Below are positions 1 through 6,874 of a stretch of DNA of 9,959 nucleotides, piece after piece (positions within the stretch are counted from its first letter, which is position 1; every line of letters starts with the position of its first letter). Location: positions 567 to 10,525 of the forward strand of contig PLKU01000266.1 of NCBI GenBank assembly GCA_003140705.1. The letters are read 5' to 3'. Position numbers and translations under genes: made by a program. The notes under the pieces were generated by a model. That model saw only the letters and a program-made list of their open reading frames with translations, had not been told where the DNA came from and made no database searches. The stretch is from Acidobacteriaceae bacterium (GTDB lineage Bacteria > Acidobacteriota > Terriglobia > Terriglobales > Acidobacteriaceae).

Positions 1-2093
1 CGGTACCAGTTCTTCCACTTGCCGTACTCCGCAGCCGCCATGGACTTCTGAGTCTTGTCTAGAGAATTCAAAGCTTCATCTGCTTCGCCGCTTGCCTTGT
101 CTGTCTGGCCTGCATCTGCATCCTGCATCGCCTTGGACACAAGCATGAGCATCCTGTTGCTTTCCTGGTTGATGGTGATCATGGTCAGCAATTCGGCCTG
201 ATAGTAGTCGCGACGGTCGGGATCAACAAGGCTCTCTGCCGCAAGCGCCCGCGCCCACACGGCGTCCCATCGCGGCTGGGCCTCTTCACACTCCTTGATG
301 TCCCGCGCCAGGACCGCACTCCTCATTTGCGCAGTGGGTGTTGGCATCAAGCCCGGCAGTGTCCATTTTGGCGACTGACTGGGCACACCAAACACCTGGT
401 GCACGGCCAGATTGTCCAGGATGAGCCTGCGGACTTCGGAGTGATAGTGATTATCACCCTCTTCGCGTTTGACGTTGCTGCGCGGTGCGGGCGGCGGAGT
501 CGGAGGAGCACTGCCGCCCGCGGCCTGTCCCGGAGGGCCGAATCCTCCAAACCCCGTGCGCTCTGCTGGAGCCGCGAAATAGTCTTTGTAGATTCCCGCA
601 AGTTCATCCGCGGACTTTGCCCCGAATTCCTCAGTCGCCCAACGCCGATAGTACACGCCATCTGAGTCGCTCGTCTCAGTTGGCAAACCACCCCACGCCT
701 CCTCCATCAGCGCGCGCGTTGTCATGACGACAGGCCGCAGGTCACTGGTGTTCACCAGGATGTAGGCTGTGGCTCCTGCATTGATGTACCTTCCCAGTTC
801 AGAGTGGATCACCGAAACTGGAACCATTTCGGAAAGCTGGTTAGCCTGGCCGTTCATCATCGCTGTGTGGAAGTACGCGCCCTGGCCCGCCGCCACTTTT
901 CCTCCATCCTGCATGTCGCCGTAGCCTGTGTCTGCCCACACCAGCAACACTTCAGGCGGAACCTTCAGGTAACCGTTCTGCATCAGGCGGGCTCCCTCCT
1001 GCCAAAGATCCGTCACGAATTGCGCATTCGGATACTTCGCGCGCACGATCTCGATCTGCTCCTTGATCGCCTCACTCACGCGCTCGCCCAATAACGGGTC
1101 ATTGTTGCGCACGCTCGGATCCAGTGATGCATAGCTTGAGTCCGAAAGTCCGCGCAGCCCCACGCTCCACAGAATCTCCTCGTCCGGTGTGTAGGTCGCT
1201 ACCGAGTTGGTCCATGCCCGGCGGAGAATTTCTGGATTGGTTGAAAAATTGTAGGGAACGTCCTTGGGCCAGCGGGCCACATTCACACCCAGTGGAATCG
1301 CATGATGCTGGTTGACGATCAGCCCGCGTTCGCTGGCCGCGTGCACCTGCGCATCGTCGGGAAAGATCCACGTTCCCGGCACGATCATATTGCCTTTCAG
1401 GCGAAGAATGGTCTCGAAAATGTTGTCCCACGCGACCAATGAGATTCCAGTCTGTTCGCCCTTCGGTGGCACAGCCCAGCCGGTCAACAGGTCCTCGTCG
1501 TTGGGGAAGAATCCTCGATACTTGAACACCGGCTTGGGATAGACTTTGGCGAAGTCCGCGGGCAGCGCAATCAAACTGCGCTTCTCCGGCTGCTTGTCGG
1601 TCCACAAATACATCGGGTCGACACCCAGATAGGACTGCGAAAACTGATAGATCGCAAAGATCGTTCCCCGCATGTCTGCGCCGGCCAGGCACACAGCAAC
1701 ATGTTTTGGCTTGGCGCCACCGGGCATTGTCGCCGCTGAAATCGCGAAGGCCTCTGTATCCGTTGCCGTGGCGCAAGCCACGCCCGCAGGGACTCTTGTT
1801 CGATCTGCAATGAGAATCGCGACCGGGCCTGCCTCTTCCACGCTGCCCACCAGCTTGGGCGCCTGGCCAAAAACCTTCGCGAAATCTCCGATGAGATCCT
1901 GCGTGGCTCGTTTCACCGGCCCCGTTTCCTGTGCACTCTCCACAATTGTTACTGAGCTGTCGATTGTGATGGCTGGCGCGGGTTTGGATCTCTGCGTCCA
2001 TGCCCTCTGAACGGCACCGAATGTGACAAGGCTGCAAAGCGCAATGACAGTCAAAGGCTTTCTTAGGACGGGGGCAGCACTTGAGCGGAGCAT
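1..2093 (-). CDS. GH115-family xylan alpha-1,2-glucuronidase, secreted (C-terminus outside window)
   Basis: I translated this minus-strand frame by hand. It is open for 697 codons and runs off the left edge without a stop. It begins at ATG 2093, preceded at 7 nt by a strong GAGGAG. Residues 1-33 look like a signal peptide (basic MLRSS start, RK at 11-12, hydrophobic LTVIALCSLVTFGA). GH115 hallmarks follow: QHHAIPLGVNVARWP from Q262 and WSVGLRGLSD from W309. Family knowledge: GH115 enzymes are inverting glucuronidases that remove (4-O-methyl)glucuronic acid from the xylan backbone. A Gly/Pro-rich stretch at about 514-540 interrupts the later part and may be a loop or domain linker; the sequence after it is rich in Ala, Gln and Asp and looks helical. 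Family members are often longer than 697 residues, so a C-terminal domain probably lies outside. Export to the periplasm or beyond is inferred from the signal. The family call is firm; the exact substrate is not shown. Confidence 0.86.
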   Translation of the reverse strand, partial: MLRSSAAPVLRKPLTVIALCSLVTFGAVQRAWTQRSKPAPAITIDSSVTIVESAQETGPVKRATQDLIGDFAKVFGQAPKLVGSVEEAGPVAILIADRTRVPAGVACATATDTEAFAISAATMPGGAKPKHVAVCLAGADMRGTIFAIYQFSQSYLGVDPMYLWTDKQPEKRSLIALPADFAKVYPKPVFKYRGFFPNDEDLLTGWAVPPKGEQTGISLVAWDNIFETILRLKGNMIVPGTWIFPDDAQVHAASERGLIVNQHHAIPLGVNVARWPKDVPYNFSTNPEILRRAWTNSVATYTPDEEILWSVGLRGLSDSSYASLDPSVRNNDPLLGERVSEAIKEQIEIVRAKYPNAQFVTDLWQEGARLMQNGYLKVPPEVLLVWADTGYGDMQDGGKVAAGQGAYFHTAMMNGQANQLSEMVPVSVIHSELGRYINAGATAYILVNTSDLRPVVMTTRALMEEAWGGLPTETSDSDGVYYRRWATEEFGAKSADELAGIYKDYFAAPAERTGFGGFGPPGQAAGGSAPPTPPPAPRSNVKREEGDNHYHSEVRRLILDNLAVHQVFGVPSQSPKWTLPGLMPTPTAQMRSAVLARDIKECEEAQPRWDAVWARALAAESLVDPDRRDYYQAELLTMITINQESNRMLMLVSKAMQDADAGQTDKASGEADEALNSLDKTQKSMAAAEYGKWKNWY

Positions 2094-2098
2094 AAGAT

Positions 2099-2104
2099 CT
2101 CCTC
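2099..2104 (-). promoter_or_regulatory. Ribosome binding site of the GH115 gene
   Basis: GAGGAG on the minus strand lies directly upstream of ATG 2093 with favourable spacing. It fixes this start in preference to an internal ATG in another frame. The 178 bp between this gene and the Rrf2 stop (2094-2271) contain no convincing sigma70 promoter or hairpin terminator that I can see. Confidence 0.7.
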
Positions 2105-2271
2105 GGGGAATTTTGAGCGCGATGAGCTTAATCGATGCGTGAATCCGTGCGCAACCGGAGCGGCAGAATAGCCGGTCCGAGACTCTCATGTTGACGTTTT
2201 TCGAGCAGCCGTAGTTTCATCGTTTGCGGCATCAAGCTGAAAGCCGCGCTTACAGCGTCCTGGAGTAGAGA

Positions 2272-2772
2272 CTAGTCACCGGCATTCGTGGAGTGAATGA
2301 TTACCGGCTGTGCGGCCGCACGAACAGTTCGACCTCGGCGGGCAGGCACCCCTCCCGAGGCCAACTCGGCGATCAATGCGCTGGATAGGACATCGAGCAT
2401 GGCCTGCTGTGCTTCTACCCAAACCGGGTGCGCCGGGCACCATGAATCTCTGGGACAAGCCCCATCCGCGATAAGGCAGACATTCAGGAATACCGGGCCA
2501 TCTATGGCCTCGATCACCTCGCGCATCGACGCCTCGCGCCCCCTGGATAAAATCTCAAAGCCTCCGGACTGTCCCCGTCGCGAACTGATCAATTTGGCCC
2601 GCGACAAGGCCTGCAAAACTTTGGAAAGAAAGCTCTCCGGGGCTCCAGTTGCCCTGGCCAATGTGGGCAGCAAAACGCGCTCAAAGGGAGGCCTGCTCGC
2701 CAAATGAATCATAACTCGAATGGCATAATCGGCCGCGCGTGTGAGCTGCATTGACGAGTTGAGCTTCTTCAT
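2272..2772 (-). CDS. Rrf2-family transcriptional regulator with probable Fe-S cluster
   Basis: 166 residues from ATG 2772. This start is chosen because AGGTG lies just upstream; the frame stays open to an ATG at 2796, and the canonical core begins at M8 (MQLTRAADYAIRVMIHLA). The winged helix-turn-helix is clear: PTLARATGAPESFLSKVLQ at about 36-54, then the wing SSRRGQSGGF at 63-72. Three cysteines, C99, C106 and C112 (spacing C-X6-C-X5-C), follow the dimerisation helix. This is the position where IscR, NsrR and RirA ligate an iron-sulfur cluster, so the protein probably senses redox state, NO or Fe-S status (family knowledge). The tail after about residue 145 is Arg/Ala-rich and unconserved. 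It is transcribed away from the respiratory cluster at 3212, and control of that cluster is inferred from divergence only. Which subfamily it belongs to (NsrR, IscR or RirA) cannot be settled here. Confidence 0.92.
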   Translation of the reverse strand: MKKLNSSMQLTRAADYAIRVMIHLASRPPFERVLLPTLARATGAPESFLSKVLQALSRAKLISSRRGQSGGFEILSRGREASMREVIEAIDGPVFLNVCLIADGACPRDSWCPAHPVWVEAQQAMLDVLSSALIAELASGGVPARRGRTVRAAAQPVIIHSTNAGD

Positions 2773-2896
2773 CAGGTTCACCTGGAGCACAGGCACTGCC
2801 GCTTGAACGGCGGGAACATTCGAATGCGGGTCGGGCCTTCTTCTGTCCCAAAATCTGTTCGTGCGGAGGTTGACGCTTCGCCAGCAGACTAGTCGA

Positions 2897-2925
2897 GATC
2901 GTCACAAACGCTTGTGCCGTCGATC
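2897..2925. promoter_or_regulatory. Nested inverted repeat, candidate operator
   Basis: GATCG at 2897-2901 is mirrored by CGATC at 2921-2925. Inside these, CACAA at 2903-2907 is mirrored by TTGTG at 2912-2916 around a four-base centre. The two-tier symmetry in a divergent promoter region next to an Rrf2 gene fits a dimeric regulator site. It does not match an IscR or NsrR consensus that I can recall, so binding by the local Rrf2 protein is only a guess. Confidence 0.35.
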
Positions 2926-2973
2926 ACAGACCCTCGTTTACCTGAAGCGCTAACTTCTCTCCTGAAAACGAAA

Positions 2974-2992
2974 TTGGAGATAAACAGTCCAA
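2974..2992. promoter_or_regulatory. Inverted repeat TTGGA-N9-TCCAA
   Basis: Five-base arms separated by nine bases give a 19-bp dyad, a size common for helix-turn-helix dimers. It lies 220 bp upstream of the cluster's first ATG. Short arms like these arise by chance, so this is a weak candidate. Confidence 0.25.
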
Positions 2993-3051
2993 AATGTCCC
3001 GCAACACACCATGTGTCTATCCCCCCGATCTGCGTGAGGTGTGAACGTCGA

Positions 3052-3064
3052 CCCCGAATCGGGG
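3052..3064. repeat. Short GC-rich palindrome in the leader of the respiratory cluster
   Basis: CCCCGA and TCGGGG flank a single central A. As RNA the loop would have to open to a few bases. It could be a protein site or a small hairpin in the leader, 147 bp before ATG 3212. No T-run follows, so it is not a typical terminator. Confidence 0.25.
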
Positions 3065-3211
3065 CAGGGCGCCGGCCGCCGCGATTTTTCACAGCGGCCC
3101 ACCGGCGCATTGCGGGTCCACCCTGTTGCGTGGGCATCGTGCCATCGTTCTTGGCCGGTGTTTTTGTCTTTCCAATAGCGCGCGGAGAGTGAAAGGAACA
3201 GTCAACACGTC

Positions 3212-4339
3212 ATGCAATCATTTCCCGCTGTAGACCCAATTCCGCTGCCGGCGCCGATATGGCTGCTCAAACTGCTTCATGTCGTTACTCTGGCACTGCA
3301 CTTTGTTGCCGTCGAAATGCTCCTCGGCGGACTGTTGCTTGCGGTTCTGCTCAGTCTGTTCCGTAGCTCGCCGCAATCGCTGGTCACCGCGCGGGCACTC
3401 GCTCGCCGGCTCACCGTGGTCATGACGTTTGTTATCAACCTCGGTGTGCCCCCGCTGCTTTTTGCGCAGGTTCTGTATGGCCGCGCGCTGTACACAAGCA
3501 GCGTCCTCATCGGCATTTATTGGATCTCAATCATCGCCATCCTCACCCTCACCTATTGGCTGCTCTATCAGTTCACCGCACGCCTTGAGGCAGGGAAGTC
3601 AGCCTGGTGGGTCGGCTTGAGCGCGTGGGTATTGGCCGGCTCTGTCGCGCGCCTGCTCTCGACCAATATGACCCTGATGCTCAGGCCTGAGGTCTGGCGC
3701 AGCATGTACTCAGCATCATCGATGGGCGCTTATCTGCCCACAGGCGACCCAACGCTCACTCCGCGCTGGCTGCTTATGCTTGCCGGTGGCCTTTTTGTCG
3801 GCGGATTGTGGATGGTCTATCTTGCTGGCCGCAGCACCTTCACTGCAGATGAAAAGAAATTCGTGGCCGGGCTGGGCGGCAAAGTCGCCGCTGTGTTCGG
3901 CCTCGTGTACCTGGCGGCCGGTTTGTGGGCCGCGAGTGTACAACCCGATGCGGTCAAGGCAGGCCTCGCGGGCAGTTCGATCTATCCGCTCTACAAGTTT
4001 GCCGGCTTTGCTGGATATGGCTGGTTAGCCCTGGTCGTCGTGGCTGTTCTGATAGGTGCGATCGCCGGGTTTGCCAGGATTACCGCCGGATGGCTGGCTT
4101 GGAGCGCGGTTCTCGTGGCCGCACTGACAGAGATCATGTTCACCGTCTATCGCGATGGGGTACGCGACATGACCTTGCTCAGCAAGGGCTACGACGTATG
4201 GGACCGCGTCGTGGTGACGAACTGGAGCGTTGTGGGCCTGTTCCTGGTTCTCTTCGTGGCCGGTCTGGGCGTTGTCGGATGGCTCGTGTCCGTCGTGGCG
4301 CGCGCAAAGAAAGTCATGGAGGGCGCGGCTTCAATATGA
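3212..4339 (+). CDS. Polytopic membrane protein resembling a divergent CydA-like subunit
   Basis: 375 residues with about nine hydrophobic segments (roughly 17-50, 68-90, 97-121, 131-150, 185-205, 223-241, 268-288, 292-312, 337-361). By eye it follows the pattern of the CydA-like protein at 6876. LHVVTLALHFVAVEMLLGG (H23, H30, E35) sits where that protein has FHVMISQFAVGGG. A paired TM2-TM3 block follows, then NMTLMLRPEVW in place of TFMLTPGDTW. The C-terminal E307...VYRDGVRDMTLLSKGYDVWDR recalls its GEYAREMLRKPYVIG segment. I infer a second, diverged bd-superfamily subunit that could pair with the 6876 product in place of CydB, which is absent from the window. No CXXCH motif is present. AAAGGA lies about 14 nt before the ATG, an unusually long gap, but no better start exists. 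Its stop overlaps the Rieske start. The gene is certain; the family is inferred from visual alignment only. Confidence 0.88.
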   Translation: MQSFPAVDPIPLPAPIWLLKLLHVVTLALHFVAVEMLLGGLLLAVLLSLFRSSPQSLVTARALARRLTVVMTFVINLGVPPLLFAQVLYGRALYTSSVLIGIYWISIIAILTLTYWLLYQFTARLEAGKSAWWVGLSAWVLAGSVARLLSTNMTLMLRPEVWRSMYSASSMGAYLPTGDPTLTPRWLLMLAGGLFVGGLWMVYLAGRSTFTADEKKFVAGLGGKVAAVFGLVYLAAGLWAASVQPDAVKAGLAGSSIYPLYKFAGFAGYGWLALVVVAVLIGAIAGFARITAGWLAWSAVLVAALTEIMFTVYRDGVRDMTLLSKGYDVWDRVVVTNWSVVGLFLVLFVAGLGVVGWLVSVVARAKKVMEGAASI

Positions 4340-4821
4340 GCGAAGAAATGAGTGTTGCAACTTTTGTTCCCGAGGAACCGGGCGAACAGAATACCCGCCG
4401 CGCGTTCCTCGTCGCCGCCGGCGCAGCGGGCCTGCTCTACACGGCTGCTCTCGGGTATCCCATTTACCGCTACCTCGCATCGCCATCTGAGATGGCGCTA
4501 TCTGCCACGGCTGTCACCGAGGTCACACTCAAGGACGCGCATAAGCTGCCTCGTGGCGCGGTCCTCATGTTCAGGTTTGGCACTGCCCCGGCCATGCTCA
4601 TTCACCACGAAGACGGCCGGTGGGTGGGCCTCAGCGCGGTCTGCACGCACCTCGGATGCACTGTGCAATATGAGTCGCAGGCCGATCGCATCCATTGCGC
4701 CTGTCACGGCGGAGTTTACAACGCGTACACCGGCGCCAACGTCAGCGGTCCGCCGCCCAAGCCGCTCAAGCTTTTCAAAGTAGCTGTCAACGAGACCGGA
4801 GTTGAGGTCTCGCGCACCTAG
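4336..4821 (+). CDS. Rieske [2Fe-2S] protein of a bc/b6f-type complex
   Basis: 161 residues. The ATG at 4336 overlaps the previous TGA (ATGA), implying translational coupling, with GGAGGG about 12 nt upstream. The frame is open far upstream, but that part is a shadow of the preceding gene. R21-R22-A-F-L followed by a hydrophobic helix (about 25-48) is a Tat-type signal anchor, as expected for a Rieske protein exported folded. Cluster ligands are clear: C103-T-H105-L-G-C108 and C121-A-C123-H124-G-G. C103/C121 and H105/H124 are the Fe ligand positions, and C108/C123 could form the usual disulfide. The tail GPPPKPL is the conserved Pro loop. The classical CPCHGS is CACHGG here, so the serine that raises the potential is lost while the following tyrosine (Y128) is kept. 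It should pass electrons from quinol at cytochrome b (5688) to a c-type heme. No c1 gene adjoins; the heme c domain at 6876 is the obvious acceptor. Confidence 0.95.
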   Translation: MSEEMSVATFVPEEPGEQNTRRAFLVAAGAAGLLYTAALGYPIYRYLASPSEMALSATAVTEVTLKDAHKLPRGAVLMFRFGTAPAMLIHHEDGRWVGLSAVCTHLGCTVQYESQADRIHCACHGGVYNAYTGANVSGPPPKPLKLFKVAVNETGVEVSRT

Positions 4822-4868
4822 GATTCACTGGGCTCGAAACGGTGCAGCCTTCCAGAAGGAACTGTTCA

Positions 4869-5633
4869 ATGGCGATTCTCGATCTCTTCAGCCTCAAGGG
4901 CAAAAACGCACTGGTTACCGGATCCGCGCAAGGCCTTGGCGCCGGCATCGCCCTTGCATTTGCTCAAGCTGGAGCTAGCGTCACCCTCCATGGCTACGAC
5001 AATGTTCTGAAATCGACCATCAAGGCTGTTAAGCAGACTGGAGTCAAATTCATCTCCATGACCGGCGATGTATGCGACAAAGCAGTCTGCACGAACCTTG
5101 TCGACGAAACGGTCAGGGCGTTCGGTTCGATCGACATCCTTGTCAACAACGCAGGCACCATTCGCCGCGCTCCCGCCGCGGAGCACTCTGAGGATTTCTG
5201 GAACACCGTCATCGAAACCAATCTCAACAGCGTCTTTCGCATCAGCCAATACGCCGGCCGCAAGATGCTGGAGCAGGGATCTGGGAAGATCATCAACATC
5301 GCCTCGCTTCTCTCATTTCAGGGCGGCATTCTCGTTCCCGGATATGCCGCAGCCAAGGGAGCGGTTGCGCAGCTCACAAAGGCGCTGGCCAACGAGTGGG
5401 CTGACAAGAACATCAACGTCAACGCAATCGCCCCTGGGTACATGGCGACGGAAAACACCGCGCCCATTCGTGCCGATGCTGCCCGCTCTGCCGCCATCCT
5501 TGCCAGGATTCCTGCTGGAAGATGGGGCGTGCCTTCAGACCTGGCCGGGGCGGCGGTGTTTCTTGCCTCCGAGGCTGGCAACTATGTGAACGGTCACATC
5601 CTGGTCGTGGATGGCGGATGGCTCTGCCGATGA
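4869..5633 (+). CDS. kduD: SDR-family 2-dehydro-3-deoxy-D-gluconate 5-dehydrogenase (KduD-like)
   Basis: 254 residues from ATG 4869, preceded by AGAAGGAA at good spacing; the frame is open nine codons further upstream. It is a classical short-chain dehydrogenase: T17-G-S-A-Q-G-L-G24 binds the dinucleotide, NNAG is at 93-96, and N118, S146, Y159 and K163 make the catalytic set. Segments that I recall as KduD-specific are nearly intact: NNAGTIRR, IINIASLLSFQGG, NINVNAIAPGYMAT, RIPAGRWG and VVDGGWL. KduD interconverts 2,5-diketo-3-deoxygluconate and 2-keto-3-deoxygluconate with NAD(H) in pectin and uronate breakdown, in the cytoplasm. It lies between the Rieske and cytochrome b genes on the same strand, 47 bp and 54 bp from its neighbours, so it is probably co-transcribed with them. 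Nothing in its catalytic core looks broken. A different sugar-alcohol or gluconate substrate is possible, as SDR specificity is hard to read from sequence. Confidence 0.9.
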   Translation: MAILDLFSLKGKNALVTGSAQGLGAGIALAFAQAGASVTLHGYDNVLKSTIKAVKQTGVKFISMTGDVCDKAVCTNLVDETVRAFGSIDILVNNAGTIRRAPAAEHSEDFWNTVIETNLNSVFRISQYAGRKMLEQGSGKIINIASLLSFQGGILVPGYAAAKGAVAQLTKALANEWADKNINVNAIAPGYMATENTAPIRADAARSAAILARIPAGRWGVPSDLAGAAVFLASEAGNYVNGHILVVDGGWLCR

Positions 5634-5687
5634 GCCGGTCACCGGAATCGAATTGGAAAGGAAACAGCGCTACCAAAGGATTAGGCC

Positions 5688-6764
5688 ATGACTGAAAAAA
5701 CCGCGTACACCTGGATTGATGAGCGCCTGGGCCTCTCTGAACTGGCCGCTTTCGCGCGCCACAAGACCGTCCCCGTTCACTCCCAGTCCTTCTGGTACTA
5801 CTGGGGCGGCATCTCGCTGTTCCTCTTCCTCGTTCAGTGCTTCACCGGTGTCCTGCTTCTTGTCTATTACCGGCCCGGTGCTGAAGCATACGAGTCGGTC
5901 CGCCAGATCACTTTTGTCATGCACTTCGGGTGGCTCATCCGCTCGGCACATGCGTGGGCCGCCAACCTGTTCATCTTCGCCATCCTGGTACACATGTTCT
6001 CAGCCTTCTTCATGAAGGCCTATCGCAAGCCGCGTGAGTTTGGCTGGCTCAGCGGCATGGTCCTGCTGGGCATTGCATCGGTCTTCGGCTTCTCAGGCTA
6101 CCTGCTACCCATGGATGAGCTCAGCTACTTTGCCACCAAGGTCGGCCTGCAGATTCCCATGGCGATCCCTTACGTCGGCGAGGCCATTGCCAACATGCTG
6201 CGCGGCGGTCCCGAGGTGAGCGAGTTCACGGTGCAGCGCTTCTTTGCCTTGCACGTCGTGGTGCTCCCCGCCATCTTCCTGCCGCTGCTCGCATTTCATC
6301 TTTGGCTCGTCCAGCGCCACGGCAACGCCTCTCCACCCAGTGAAGAAGTGAAGCCTGGTGCCGAACGCAAGAGCATCCCTTTCATGCCCAATTTCATCCG
6401 CAAAGATCTGGCCATGTGGCTCATCTCGCTCAACATTCTTGCGCTGCTGGCCTCTGTCTTTCCCTGGGCGCTGGGCAGGCAGGCAGATGCTCTAGTCCCC
6501 GCGCCAGCCGGCATTCATCCAGAGTGGTACTTCATGAGCCCCTTCGAGATGCTCAAGCTGCTGGGCAATGTACTTCCCGGCGAATTTGGTGAGATTGCGG
6601 GTCTTTTGCTGTTCACTGTCGGCATCGGGCTTTGGGTCCTGATTCCGTTCTACGACATCGGCAAGACTTCGGGTCAGCGTGCCCGTGCCGCACATTACTT
6701 CGGCCTGCTTGCAGTCTTCGCACTGCTGGCTACCACCGTCATTGGCTATTGGACGATCCGGTAA
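5688..6764 (+). CDS. Cytochrome b (b6 and subunit IV fused) of a Rieske/cytochrome b complex
   Basis: 358 residues, starting at ATG 5688 after AAAGGA. It oxidises quinol in the cytoplasmic membrane and moves electrons between two b hemes. Ligand pairs are H88/H102 and H189/H204. The 14- and 15-residue steps match cytochrome b6 rather than mitochondrial cytochrome b. FGWLIRSAHAW and the GFSGYLLP segment are b6-like; HPEWYF at 277-282 carries the PEWY quinol-oxidation motif in the subunit-IV-like half. The protein therefore joins b6 and subunit IV but ends after about seven or eight membrane spans, close to the combined length of the two parts. The cysteine that covalently holds heme c-n in b6 (FYCLGG) is replaced by tyrosine/tryptophan here (FWYYWGG); C51 lies about 13 residues later. 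Gene context: Rieske upstream, with kduD between, and the CydA-like cytochrome c fusion downstream. Confidence 0.96.
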   Translation: MTEKTAYTWIDERLGLSELAAFARHKTVPVHSQSFWYYWGGISLFLFLVQCFTGVLLLVYYRPGAEAYESVRQITFVMHFGWLIRSAHAWAANLFIFAILVHMFSAFFMKAYRKPREFGWLSGMVLLGIASVFGFSGYLLPMDELSYFATKVGLQIPMAIPYVGEAIANMLRGGPEVSEFTVQRFFALHVVVLPAIFLPLLAFHLWLVQRHGNASPPSEEVKPGAERKSIPFMPNFIRKDLAMWLISLNILALLASVFPWALGRQADALVPAPAGIHPEWYFMSPFEMLKLLGNVLPGEFGEIAGLLLFTVGIGLWVLIPFYDIGKTSGQRARAAHYFGLLAVFALLATTVIGYWTIR

Positions 6765-6765
6765 A

Positions 6766-6874
6766 GAAGCTACTAGCTTTTAGCCCCTAGCTTTCAGCAC
6801 ACGGCGCGCTATAAAGAAGTTCAGCCGTGGCACGAACAAGTTAGGAGCTAGCAGCTAGAAGCTAGGAGCTAAAA
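6766..6874. repeat. Inverted heptad repeat forming a long hairpin between cytochrome b and oxidase genes
   Basis: The right side reads as four tandem 7-mers, AGGAGCT AGCAGCT AGAAGCT AGGAGCT (6843-6870). The left side (6766-6798) carries the same heptad pattern in reverse complement. TTTTAGCCCCTAGCTTTCAGC-like bases at 6778-6798 can pair with 6854-6874: 18 Watson-Crick pairs and one G-U over 21 positions. The intervening loop holds a second perfect stem, CACGGC 6800-6805 with GCCGTG 6824-6829. It fills nearly the whole 111-bp gap. The last AGGAGCT is also the ribosome binding site of the next gene. I recall similar AGCTAG-rich intergenic tracts in acidobacterial genomes, but I cannot check that here. 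Confidence 0.8.
6864..6868 (+). promoter_or_regulatory. Ribosome binding site embedded in the heptad repeat
   Basis: AGGAG, part of the last heptad, sits 7 nt before GTG 6876 and decides this non-ATG start. If the hairpin of 6778-6874 forms in the mRNA, these bases are paired with 6784-6788 in the left arm (with one C-A mismatch), so translation of the oxidase subunit could depend on the structure being opened. Confidence 0.65.

Larger units (their letters stand above)
2773..3211. other. Gene-free divergent regulatory region between rrf2 and the respiratory cluster
   Basis: 439 bp between the two divergent start codons. I find no convincing gene. A 92-codon open frame at 2914-3192 (plus) has no recognisable domain and odd composition. 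The region holds several short inverted repeats (2897-2925, 2974-2992, 3052-3064), listed separately. It should contain the promoters of both transcription units, but no -35/-10 pair stands out well enough to call. The length, much greater than the other gaps in the cluster, suggests more than one control element or an extended leader. Confidence 0.55.

Noticed and set aside
1099..2037. A 312-codon open frame on the minus strand
   Set aside because: It is an out-of-frame shadow of the GH115 gene on the same strand; its product is Arg/Gly/Cys-rich with no domain, while the neighbouring frame shows clear GH115 motifs.
2914..3192. A 92-codon plus-strand open frame in the divergent region
   Set aside because: No domain or convincing ribosome site; it covers the inverted repeats and is better explained as non-coding regulatory DNA.
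3925..4335. Upstream extension of the Rieske reading frame
   Set aside because: This 137-codon extension overlaps the membrane-protein gene, has shadow composition, and the ATG at 4336 with ATGA overlap and Tat signal fits a normal Rieske N-terminus.
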